Assembly (NCBI GenBank): GCA_036584565.1
Contig: JAZHDF010000073.1
Location: forward strand, 1 to 14,435
Reading direction: 5' to 3'
Length of the DNA stretch: 14,435 bases
Source of the DNA: UBA9337 sp036584565
GTDB lineage: Bacteria > Patescibacteriota > Minisyncoccia > Moranbacterales > UBA9337
In this document: positions 6,784-13,103 of the stretch, piece after piece
Position numbering within the stretch: position 1 is the first letter of the stretch
How the letters are laid out: each line of letters begins with the position of its first letter
Notes under the pieces: generated by a model
Database searches by the model: none
Seen by the model: the letters and a program-made list of their open reading frames with translations, nothing else
What the model was told of the DNA's origin: nothing
Program-made: the position numbers and the translations under genes

Positions 6784-7272
6784 CTAGTCTATCTGCTCCA
6801 AAAACTTCCTTTGCAAAAAATCCGAAAAATCAAACAATGCCTCCTCCTGATCCGAAGGTAAATTCAGTTTTTTAATCTCTTCTTTTTCCAAATCAACCCA
6901 CTCCAAAACCGTAGAATCTTCATTTAGACTTGCTTCACCTTTTATATCTCCATAAAAATAAACGGTTTTTTTAATAAAATTTTCTGAAATAGGATGAAAA
7001 TAAAGATTAAAATAAACACAGACTCCGGCTTCACAACCGAGCTTTTTACTTATTTCTCGCCGAATAACCGTCCGCGGATCCTCGTCGTCTCCAATGTTGT
7101 TTACCAACAAAGACCATTCTTCTTTGGTCTCCAAATCTTCAACTTTTTTAATAATCTGAACAACCGGACCACTCTCCTTTTTGGATTTTTCTTTTTTTAC
7201 TTTTCTCGTCAGCAAAACCTGATTTTTCTCATTGATTATCAAAAAAACTACCGTATTTACCAATTTTATCAT
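6784..7272 (-). CDS. Nudix-fold protein with damaged Nudix box, probably not a normal hydrolase
   Basis: A 162-residue protein with the Nudix fold: an opening strand pair VVFLIINEKNQVLLTRK, a helix region carrying the box, and the usual late WVDLEKEE. Aligned to GX5EX7REUXEEXGU, residues 58-80 keep the first Glu (E64), R72, E73, I74 and G79. The leading Gly is N58, and the two metal-binding Glu are K76 and K77. Loss of two of the three main metal ligands makes ordinary nucleoside-diphosphate hydrolysis unlikely; a binding or regulatory role is possible. A Lys-rich insert (25-45) follows the first strands. The gene lies 54 bases after frr and ends the transcript at a terminator. The ATG at 7270-7272 has a weak purine-rich leader. 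Confidence 0.82.
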   Translation of the reverse strand: MIKLVNTVVFLIINEKNQVLLTRKVKKEKSKKESGPVVQIIKKVEDLETKEEWSLLVNNIGDDEDPRTVIRREISKKLGCEAGVCVYFNLYFHPISENFIKKTVYFYGDIKGEASLNEDSTVLEWVDLEKEEIKKLNLPSDQEEALFDFSDFLQRKFLEQID

Positions 7273-7326
7273 ATTTTGTCTCTTTTTTTTGAATTAAGAA
7301 AGCATTCTTTTTTAATTTCCAAAAAA

Positions 7327-7884
7327 TTAAACCGTCATAATTTCATCTTCTTTCTTGGCCCTCAATTCATCGATTTTCTTATTATATTCGTCAATAGTTT
7401 CCTGCAAGCGCTCCTTGCCCCTAAATTTATCGTCTTCGGCGATTTCCCCCCGTTTTTCCATTTCCTGTATTTCCTGCCAAATATCTTCCCGAGTATTCCG
7501 CACACCAATCCTTGTCTCCTCGGCTTTTTTATTTAACATCTTGACCAACTCCGCTCTTCTCTCTTGATTAAGCGGCGGAATATTGATACGGATTACTTCC
7601 CCGTCATTATTGGGAGATAAATTTAAATCTGAATTCTTAATGGCCGCCTCGATATTGGCCAAGCTGTCTCTGCTCCAAGGCTGAATCAATAAAGTTCTGG
7701 CCTCCGGCACATTGATATTGGCTATTTGCTTAAGGGGCGTTTTTACCCCGTAATAATCCACTAACAAATCCTCCAAGATAGCCGGATTGGCTCGGCCGGT
7801 TCTAATTTTGGACATCTCAACCTTAAAATGCTCAATCGCCCCTTCCAATTCTTTTTTTTTATCCTCAATCGCTTTTTTGTACAT
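7327..7884 (-). CDS. frr: Ribosome recycling factor
   Basis: A 185-residue protein of standard length for RRF, which with EF-G splits the post-termination ribosome. The diagnostic motifs are in order: SKIRTGRANPAILEDL (about 25-40), VDYYGVKTPLKQIANI, PEARTLLIQPWSRDSL, LNLSPNNDGEVIRINIPPL, ERRAELVKML and RNTREDIWQEI. A long C-terminal helix carrying ERLQETIDEYNKKIDEL closes the three-helix bundle. RRF is found in nearly all bacteria, so the gene is expected to be essential. It is often near pyrH and tsf; here it lies 22 bases after a lipoprotein gene and before a Nudix-like gene. The ATG at 7882-7884 is supported by the family start (MYKKAIEDKKK), though the leader has no Shine-Dalgarno. Confidence 0.98.
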   Translation of the reverse strand: MYKKAIEDKKKELEGAIEHFKVEMSKIRTGRANPAILEDLLVDYYGVKTPLKQIANINVPEARTLLIQPWSRDSLANIEAAIKNSDLNLSPNNDGEVIRINIPPLNQERRAELVKMLNKKAEETRIGVRNTREDIWQEIQEMEKRGEIAEDDKFRGKERLQETIDEYNKKIDELRAKKEDEIMTV

Positions 7885-7906
7885 ATTTTTAAAATTAAAT
7901 ATTAAT

Positions 7907-8965
7907 TTAGTTAAAATCCCTTAAGCCGGCATAGACCGTATTCACATTATCCGAATCAAATAAAATTTGAGAAATTAATTTGCCGGTATCCAATTGATAG
8001 GTTGACCAATTTTTTCCTCCATTGGTTGATTTGTAAATAGCTTGAGCGGCACTATAAATCAATTCTTGGGAATTTTTCGGATTGACGGCGATAGATCTGA
8101 TTGGAAATTCCTTGGAGCTGGCAATTATCTCTATTTCTTCCAAATTTTCTCCTGCGTCAAAGCTTCGAAACATTCCGTTATCCGTTCCTATATACAAACC
8201 GCCCGAATCGTTTTTGCTGGTAGCGATGGAATAAATGTCCCCCATTTTTGAATTCTCATCGGACATTTTGGCGCCGATCAATCGAAAATTGCTTCCATCG
8301 ATATCGGAAACGACGATATTTTTTTTATTTATCATAAAGTAAATATGTCTATCAGTGCCTCCGCCGAATAATATCTTCGTCACCGCATCGGAAGCGATAT
8401 AAAGATTTCTCCAACTCACTCCTCCGTCCACCGTCTTGATTACCACGCCTCCGGAAGTACCCAGATAAACCGTTCCGGCATTGCTCTCATCCAAAGCCAG
8501 AGATGTCACTACGGTTCCATTTGCCGGCTCAGTATAGATCTCTCGCCAATCCTCTCCATAATTATCGGTTCGATAAACTTTACCCCGATTATTCTCCACT
8601 CCGGTAGCGTAAATATTACCCGGCTTAAAATGATTGATAGCGATTCCATAAACCTTATTGCCGGGAAATTTCATTTTTTCCCAATTCTCAGCCCCGTCCT
8701 TGGAAAAAACCACCCCTTTGTCTCTGGTACCCAAATAAATTCTATTCGTATCAATCGGATCGATCACCATATTGAAAACGTCCACTTTATTAATAGTGGT
8801 TTTCTCATTAACTCTGTTTTTAAGTTCCCAATTTGAACCGGAATCAGTCGATTTTAAAACTCCCCCCACTTTTCCGGAGGATTGACTTCCTCCGCTCAAA
8901 CTGCAACCTGAAAACAAAAGCAATAAAACCAAAAAAAGACCGGTCGGTTTTAAAAAATTTTTCAT
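7907..8965 (-). CDS. Asp-box (BNR) repeat beta-propeller lipoprotein
   Basis: A 352-residue lipoprotein. MKNFLKPTG, a hydrophobic run and LFSGC21 form a lipobox, so cleavage should leave C21 lipid-modified, with a Gly/Ser linker after it. The rest carries six Asp-box motifs of the S-x-D-x-G-x-x-W type, about 39-46, 88-95, 132-140, 178-185, 268-274 (last Trp replaced) and 312-320. These alternate with strands such as IYLGT, TVYLGT and LYIGT. The pattern fits a beta propeller of the sortilin/Ycf48/BNR group, which usually makes binding surfaces; no sialidase active-site residues stand out. A TTG at 8978-8980 would add five residues, but the ATG at 8963-8965 gives the better signal peptide. It leads the transcript with frr and sits next to a DUF4105 gene. 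Confidence 0.9.
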   Translation of the reverse strand: MKNFLKPTGLFLVLLLLFSGCSLSGGSQSSGKVGGVLKSTDSGSNWELKNRVNEKTTINKVDVFNMVIDPIDTNRIYLGTRDKGVVFSKDGAENWEKMKFPGNKVYGIAINHFKPGNIYATGVENNRGKVYRTDNYGEDWREIYTEPANGTVVTSLALDESNAGTVYLGTSGGVVIKTVDGGVSWRNLYIASDAVTKILFGGGTDRHIYFMINKKNIVVSDIDGSNFRLIGAKMSDENSKMGDIYSIATSKNDSGGLYIGTDNGMFRSFDAGENLEEIEIIASSKEFPIRSIAVNPKNSQELIYSAAQAIYKSTNGGKNWSTYQLDTGKLISQILFDSDNVNTVYAGLRDFN

Positions 8966-9012
8966 ATAAGATAAGACCAAAGATTAATATTTAAAAAATC
9001 TTCTCAATTCAA

Positions 9013-9041
9013 ATTATATTACAAAAAAAGGAATTTTTCAA
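9013..9041 (-). promoter_or_regulatory. Near-consensus promoter for the lipoprotein-frr-Nudix operon
   Basis: On the minus strand TTGAAA (9036-9041) and a perfect TATAAT (9013-9018) are separated by 17 bases. It is the best sigma70-type promoter in the window. Transcription should begin near 9006, some 40 bases before the lipoprotein ATG at 8965. It can serve frr as well, because no terminator separates the three genes. Confidence 0.78.
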
Positions 9042-9093
9042 ATTATTTCAAGCCGCCCTTTCCTTTATTATTAACCCGAGAAAAATTATTTTT

Positions 9094-9906
9094 CTATTTT
9101 CTGATTTTTTTCGAATAATCAAAGTCTCTCCTATTAACCTTATCATTATCAATAAGATATAAATCCTTTGTCTCTTGGAAGGATTTATCATTAGGAATCA
9201 GCTTAACATCATACAAAATCTCATCCATAAAGCCGGGTAAAAAAGTTTTATAAGAAAGCGGGAACTTTATTATAGAAATATCTTCCACTCTTCGAGTAAT
9301 GGAATTAATGCAATTATTGGAAAGTGTATTATAAAAAGTCGGATTGGCATAAACATGGTTGATGTCTTCCGAAAGTAATATTAGGAGTTCTTGAGATTTT
9401 TCCTTGTCGGCGACAGTCGGATAAATATAAACTCTCTCTCGGCGGATATCTGTCCGCACCCCGATTATATCCCGCTCGCTTCCCGCCACATAAATAATTT
9501 CAAATCGACGCAATAAGCCCAACCAAGGAGAAAATTTTTCACCTTTCTCCCGCCTGGTTTCTACTGAAACAACCAGATTTTCACCGTTGTTAAAGCGAAA
9601 GCTCAAAAAAATATGCGCCAATCCCTCAAAATCAGAAAAATGAGAAATAATCACATCCGTTCCTTCCAATTTACTTAGATCAAACTCTTTATCAATATAC
9701 TCGACTTCCGCCTTACCATCATCCGTCCAATCGAAATCCCGATAATTAAAAACCTTCATTTTTTCTTTTTCAATCTCTATTCGGGGCATTTTTTCTTGAC
9801 CCTCCTCCCAAAGCCGATCATGTTTAGGTTCTTGAAACAAAAGCCACAAACCGGCTGACAAAATCAAGAGACTTGTCGCCCACCTTAAATATTTTAAAAA
9901 ATTCAT
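9094..9906 (-). CDS. DUF4105 (Lnb N-terminal-like) membrane-anchored protein
   Basis: A 270-residue protein with one N-terminal membrane anchor (about 8-24) and an external domain that matches the DUF4105 family (PF13387), the periplasmic domain found in Lnb lipoprotein N-acyltransferases. Landmarks are NYRDFDW (54-60), YIDKEFDLSKLEGTDV, the H98 of GLAHIFLSFRF, SVETRREKGEKFSPW, ERDIIGVRT, FYNTLSNNC199 and YKTFLPGF. H98 and C199 are the likely catalytic pair by analogy. The C-terminal multi-TM part of full-length Lnb is absent. The gene is transcribed alone from its own promoter but points the same way as the adjacent Asp-box lipoprotein gene. The ATG at 9904-9906 has AGG 7 bases upstream. Its substrate is unknown; acting on lipoproteins is inference. 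Confidence 0.85.
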   Translation of the reverse strand: MNFLKYLRWATSLLILSAGLWLLFQEPKHDRLWEEGQEKMPRIEIEKEKMKVFNYRDFDWTDDGKAEVEYIDKEFDLSKLEGTDVIISHFSDFEGLAHIFLSFRFNNGENLVVSVETRREKGEKFSPWLGLLRRFEIIYVAGSERDIIGVRTDIRRERVYIYPTVADKEKSQELLILLSEDINHVYANPTFYNTLSNNCINSITRRVEDISIIKFPLSYKTFLPGFMDEILYDVKLIPNDKSFQETKDLYLIDNDKVNRRDFDYSKKIRK

Positions 9907-9943
9907 AATGTTGCCTAAAAAAATTACCCTCTTTTACATTAAA

Positions 9944-9972
9944 ATTATAACCCAAAATAAAATAAAACCCAA
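9944..9972 (-). promoter_or_regulatory. Probable promoter of the DUF4105 gene
   Basis: On the minus strand a perfect TATAAT (9944-9949) has TTGGGT (9967-9972) 17 bases upstream. The -35 is weak, matching the consensus only in its first three bases. A 9-base direct repeat AACCCAAAA (plus-strand 9949-9957 and 9966-9974) spans both elements at a 17-base period. The ATG is at 9906. Confidence 0.55.
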
Positions 9973-9989
9973 AAATTTGTCTATAACTC

Positions 9990-10018
9990 TTGATTTACCG
10001 GATTTTCTATGGTATTCT
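9990..10018 (+). promoter_or_regulatory. Promoter of the tRNA cluster
   Basis: TTGATT (9990-9995) and TATTCT (10013-10018) are 17 bases apart. TGG directly before the -10 gives an extended -10. The predicted start near 10025 lies only a few bases before tRNA-His at 10033. It is the only plus-strand promoter I can support in the window. Confidence 0.65.
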
Positions 10019-10032
10019 TTTGAGGTGCTTAT

Positions 10033-10104
10033 GGCGACTATCGTTCAGTGGTAGGACATCGGTTTGTGGCACCGAGAATCTGGGTTCGATTCCCAGTAGT
10101 CGCC
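10033..10104 (+). tRNA. tRNA-His, anticodon GTG
   Basis: A complete cloverleaf. The acceptor GGCGACTA (10033-10040) pairs over 8 bp with TAGTCGCC (10097-10104), so the extra 5' G (G-1) opposite C73 that marks bacterial tRNA-His is encoded. The D stem is GTTC/GGAC (10043-10046 and 10054-10057). The anticodon arm is TCGGT-TTGTGGC-ACCGA with GTG at 10066-10068. The T arm is CTGGG-TTCGATT-CCCAG. CCA is not in exact register after C73 (CCCA follows), so it is probably added enzymatically. Confidence 0.95.
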
Positions 10105-10165
10105 CCCAAAAGAAAAAGTAGCTCTCGAGGCAATGGTGCCATTATTTAATATTTGAAAAAATACC

Positions 10166-10237
10166 GCCCCTGTGGTGAAACGGATATCACGCTTGGCTTC
10201 GGACCAAGAATTTTGGGTTCGAGTCCTGACGGGGGCA
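10166..10237 (+). tRNA. tRNA-Arg, anticodon TCG
   Basis: The acceptor GCCCCTG (10166-10172) pairs with CGGGGGC (10230-10236), including one T-G. The D stem is GTGA/TCAC, and the anticodon arm is CTTGG-CTTCGGA-CCAAG with TCG at 10199-10201, reading CGA and probably other CGN codons. The T arm is TTGGG-TTCGAGT-CCTGA with two wobble pairs, and the discriminator is A10237. The CCA end is not encoded (CAG follows). It follows tRNA-His by 61 bases and is probably on the same transcript. Confidence 0.95.
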
Positions 10238-10257
10238 CAGATTTCAAGAAAATAATT

Positions 10258-10285
10258 CCGGGTTCGATTCCCGCAGAGAGCGCTC
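10258..10285 (+). pseudogene. Orphan 3' tRNA fragment (T arm plus 3' acceptor strand)
   Basis: CGGG-TTCGATT-CCCG (10259-10273) is a perfect tRNA T-loop consensus on a 4-bp stem, with a C-C mismatch where the fifth pair would be. AGAGAGC (10275-10281) follows where the 3' acceptor strand would be. No D or anticodon arm can be drawn: only 20 bases separate the fragment from tRNA-Arg. It looks like the remnant of a third tRNA gene, of unknown identity. Confidence 0.6.
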
Positions 10286-10287
10286 AT

Positions 10288-10322
10288 AAACAAAAAACAC
10301 CGACATTGGGTGTTTTTTGTTT
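10288..10322. terminator. Bidirectional rho-independent terminator between tRNA cluster and pilus operon
   Basis: A perfect 14-bp inverted repeat (10288-10301 with 10309-10322) has a CACC/GGTG core, a 7-base loop, and runs of A6 and T6 in the stem. It lies just past the tRNA fragment on the plus strand and 78 bases past the stop (10401) of the last pilus-operon gene on the minus strand, so it can end both converging transcripts. Confidence 0.88.
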
Positions 10323-10400
10323 GTAAAATATTTTGCCGTTCCAGCGTTGTGGACAATTTTAATTTTCAATCACAACCGAGCAAAATATTTGACAACTAAA

Positions 10401-10754
10401 TTACCTCTCCATTTTATCGGTAAAAATATCCCTCGTCTGCAAAAAATCTTTTTTTTCATAATTCATCCTTCTGTCCTTGATTTTTCCAACCACCTTGTAA
10501 AAATTTTTTTCATCAAAACTTACTCCCCCTCGACTAACTTCTTTTAAATAATTAGCTTTCTCTTCTTCACTCCAAACCGAGGAATATACATATTTGTAAA
10601 TAATCATTAAGCTTAAAACCGCTGTAACTAAAAGAAAAAACATAAAAACTAAAATTGCATTACGCAAAAGACCGGCACAAAAATTTTCCCTTATTTTGAC
10701 TAAATCAAAATTCTCCTTTTTAAAAATTTCTTTTAAATTTCTACCTTTTTTCAT
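10401..10754 (-). CDS. Small one-TM protein at the end of the type IV pilus operon
   Basis: A 117-residue protein I do not recognise. It begins with a basic stretch (KKGRNLKEIFKKENFDLVKIR), has one TM helix (about 31-54), and ends in a polar domain of about 63 residues with WSEEEKANYLKEV and a highly charged tail. Its start overlaps the end of pilO by 14 bases, so it is translated with the pilus genes and probably acts with them. In proteobacterial systems PilP and PilQ would follow PilO. This protein shows neither the PilP lipobox nor PilQ secretin features. A role as a PilO partner or membrane anchor is a guess from position and topology only. Confidence 0.78.
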   Translation of the reverse strand: MKKGRNLKEIFKKENFDLVKIRENFCAGLLRNAILVFMFFLLVTAVLSLMIIYKYVYSSVWSEEEKANYLKEVSRGGVSFDEKNFYKVVGKIKDRRMNYEKKDFLQTRDIFTDKMER

Positions 10755-11448
10755 CTTTTTTTCCCGTTAAATAAAATAAAACTTTAAATTTAGATTCCAA
10801 AAATCCTTTCTCCTCAGGAAGTGCATCGCCCTCGGAAATCTCACTTTGCGACAAATTTGTTATCATCCCGGTTCCAGCCATCCTATCAGGTCTCTCCAAT
10901 TCCCCGTCCCGCATCCCCATTTCAAAAGATCTAATCACATTATAATATCCGATATTTTTTATTTTATTGACAAAATTCAAGGTTTTATTGTAATTTCCTT
11001 CCAAAGTAATATCGATTTCAAAATAATCTTGAGTCGGCAAATTTTTTAGAAAATCGTCTTCTTTCTTCTCATCTTTCACAGTATTAACAGCTTCAATCCT
11101 GCGACCATCCTCATTGGCCACCGAGATACTTATCTCATTGCCTGTCTCTTCAGCTATTTTTTCCAATTCGCTTACCAAATCAATAATTTGATCTTCAAAA
11201 AAAATAACTTCCAAGGTCTCTTTTTCACCATCAATCATTTCAGATATCCTTTTTAATTCGCCTAAACTGCTTAATTTTTCGCTATTTGCTTTGTTTTTTA
11301 TCTTTTCTTTTTCCAAATCAACAAATTTATTATGCAAAAAACTTTTCTCAGGCAAAATTACCAAGAAAAGAAAGCTAGTCCAAATCAAAATAAGAATAGC
11401 TATTGTCAGAGGATATTTATTTTTTTTGAAAAATAAATTATTTTTCAT
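10741..11448 (-). CDS. pilO: PilO-like type IV pilus assembly protein
   Basis: A 235-residue protein with one N-terminal TM helix (about 14-33), a coiled-coil-like segment (about 40-75) and a ferredoxin-like C-terminal domain. The signature is in the order seen in PilO: LVSELEKIAEETGNEISI, then IDITLEGNYNKTLNFVNKI and YYNVIRSF. PilO pairs with PilN to join the cytoplasmic PilM to the outer parts of the pilus machine. A 40-residue insert rich in Gly, Glu and Ser (about 178-217) separates the last strands, which is unusual for the family. The gene overlaps the pilN end by 11 bases and the next gene by 14 bases, typical of a tightly coupled operon. The ATG at 11446-11448 has no Shine-Dalgarno. 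Confidence 0.85.
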   Translation of the reverse strand: MKNNLFFKKNKYPLTIAILILIWTSFLFLVILPEKSFLHNKFVDLEKEKIKNKANSEKLSSLGELKRISEMIDGEKETLEVIFFEDQIIDLVSELEKIAEETGNEISISVANEDGRRIEAVNTVKDEKKEDDFLKNLPTQDYFEIDITLEGNYNKTLNFVNKIKNIGYYNVIRSFEMGMRDGELERPDRMAGTGMITNLSQSEISEGDALPEEKGFLESKFKVLFYLTGKKDEKR

Positions 11449-11998
11449 AAACTTTTAGACATTTGTCATTAACTTTAAATTTAATCTGAAAATCTATATC
11501 TTTTTTTAAAACTATATCATTTAAGGGAATATTCACTTCCTCAAAACAATCATCTTCTTCCATAGATTTCTTTATTTGAATCAAAGCATCCCGACTTTCG
11601 GCCATTCCGCCGACAGTCACCCTATAACCGTCACCCTTAATCGAATCGATTATAATTCCCTCCGCAAAAATATCGGGAAACTTAACAAAAGTACCTATCC
11701 AATCAATCTCACTTTTTTGGACCGAATCGATTAGATTTATCATCTCGACCGAAGATCTTATATTGTTTTCATATTCTCTTATTTTTTTATATTCTTCTTG
11801 CCTGCCACTGGAGGAAATTTCTTGATTTACCTGGCTCAAGCGCAAATCAGCCACTCTTTCCACTCCCTTTATTAAGCCAAAGAAAAAAACGGTAGCCGCG
11901 ATAATCATTATTTCCTGCCATATCAAAAACTGCAAAATCTTTTTACTTTTTAATTTTTTCTCCTTGCTCTTCGGCAAGAGATTTAATTTAACTTTCAT
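11438..11998 (-). CDS. pilN: PilN-like type IV pilus assembly protein
   Basis: A 186-residue bitopic membrane protein. The N-terminus MKVKLNLLPKSKEKK carries the conserved NLLP motif, the short cytoplasmic tail by which PilN binds a groove in PilM. One TM helix follows (about 25-43), then a helical segment (about 55-95) and a ferredoxin-like domain (about 105-180, with GIIIDSIKGDGYRVTVGGMAESRDALIQI). Size and order agree with PilN. It lies 19 bases after pilM and overlaps pilO by 11 bases. The leader is AT-rich without a Shine-Dalgarno. Confidence 0.9.
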   Translation of the reverse strand: MKVKLNLLPKSKEKKLKSKKILQFLIWQEIMIIAATVFFFGLIKGVERVADLRLSQVNQEISSSGRQEEYKKIREYENNIRSSVEMINLIDSVQKSEIDWIGTFVKFPDIFAEGIIIDSIKGDGYRVTVGGMAESRDALIQIKKSMEEDDCFEEVNIPLNDIVLKKDIDFQIKFKVNDKCLKVYEK

Positions 11999-12017
11999 AA
12001 AAAAATTATTTTTTTAT

Positions 12018-13082
12018 TTATTTATCCCAAAGCGACAAACCGATAGCGGCTGCATATTTTATCGATTCATCCTTATTAATAATTAAAATATCCTTGACGC
12101 TTTGACTCATCCCATTTCTCACATCGCCATCAGTCACCTCTTTGCCAAGATTTCTGGAAAGATAGGGAATCATCCCTTTGGCTTTGGCTAATTTTCCGCA
12201 GATAATTATATCATCCACCGAGTCGGAGTAGTTTAAACCTTCCAAATAAAAATCGATGGTCTTTTGGATTTCCAAAATCAGACCGTCCAATACCGGACGA
12301 ATAGCCTCAAACAAAGCGTCATCCTCAAAAAAAGAACCGATTCCGTCCTTTCTTTCTATTTCCTCCGCTTTTTGATTGGAAATATTGAATTTTTTAGCAA
12401 TCGCTCCAATAACATTTTTTTCGGAAACCGGAATACTGGAAGTAAAGCAAGGAATATTATCAACCGCAAAAATAAAGCTGGTTTTATTTTTATCAATATT
12501 AATTATTAGAGAAGTTTTCCCGACATTTTTTTCACTCAACAAGCTTCTGGTCAAAGCGGTTGTCTCCGATTCAATTCCTACCACCTCCAGACCGAATTCC
12601 TCCAAAGTCTGTAAATATTGATCAATTAATTTCTTGGAAGCCGCCAAGACAAGCACTTTCAGCTCACCGTCTTTTTCAATAAAAGTATTTCTCACCAATT
12701 GCCAATCATAATAAACTTGGTCGAGCGCCATGGGGATATTGGCCTCAATTTCCCATTTTATCGCCTCTGCAATTTCTTTTTCTTCCATTTGGGGCATTGA
12801 AATTAAGCGCAAAAAGGATTTGGATTCGGAAAGAGCAATCCGCACTTTCTTATTCTTTATTCTCTTGGGTCGGGCTTTCTTGAAGGCCTCTTCCACAAAT
12901 TTAAAAAGCTTGCCTTTATCAACGATTTCCCCGTCTCGCACAATACCTTCCGGCACATAGACCGAGTTGTAGCCTTTTATTTTGCGATCCTCCAGATGGA
13001 CAATTCTAACTCGATCGTCGGTTATACTTAAACCCACGGCATTATCGGAAAAATCGATTATTTTCTTGCTAAAAAATTTCAT
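12018..13082 (-). CDS. pilM: PilM, actin-like type IV pilus assembly ATPase-fold protein
   Basis: A 354-residue cytoplasmic protein of the FtsA/actin fold that anchors the PilN-PilO platform. It shows the N-terminal GLSITDDRVRIVHLEDRKI strand pair, SKSFLRLISMPQMEEKEIAEAIKWEIEA, QVYYDWQLV, the second phosphate-loop-like segment (LIINIDKNKTSFIFAVD, about 191-207), EIQKTIDFYL and DDIIICGKLAKAKGMIPYL, ending YAAAIGLSLW. Length and motif order are those of PilM. The nucleotide-binding GG turn near the end is C-G-K here, so nucleotide binding may be altered. It lies 21 bases after the PilX-like gene. The ATG at 13080-13082 fits the family start. Confidence 0.93.
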   Translation of the reverse strand: MKFFSKKIIDFSDNAVGLSITDDRVRIVHLEDRKIKGYNSVYVPEGIVRDGEIVDKGKLFKFVEEAFKKARPKRIKNKKVRIALSESKSFLRLISMPQMEEKEIAEAIKWEIEANIPMALDQVYYDWQLVRNTFIEKDGELKVLVLAASKKLIDQYLQTLEEFGLEVVGIESETTALTRSLLSEKNVGKTSLIINIDKNKTSFIFAVDNIPCFTSSIPVSEKNVIGAIAKKFNISNQKAEEIERKDGIGSFFEDDALFEAIRPVLDGLILEIQKTIDFYLEGLNYSDSVDDIIICGKLAKAKGMIPYLSRNLGKEVTDGDVRNGMSQSVKDILIINKDESIKYAAAIGLSLWDK

Positions 13083-13103
13083 CTTTTTGTTTTTTATTTT
13101 TCT

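Noticed and set aside
6994..7536. Plus-strand 180-codon open frame over the Nudix-like and frr genes
   Set aside because: It crosses two real minus-strand genes and is Phe-rich, as expected of antisense AT-rich coding; no family is recognisable.
9079..9095. AT-only hairpin at the end of the DUF4105 gene as a terminator
   Set aside because: The stem is nearly all A-T, overlaps the stop codon region and has no following T tract on the minus strand.
10045..10356. Minus-strand 103-codon open frame across both tRNAs
   Set aside because: It is antisense to tRNA-His, tRNA-Arg, the tRNA fragment and the terminator; those structures explain the sequence. The translation is tRNA-derived, of a kind often mis-annotated as a hypothetical protein.
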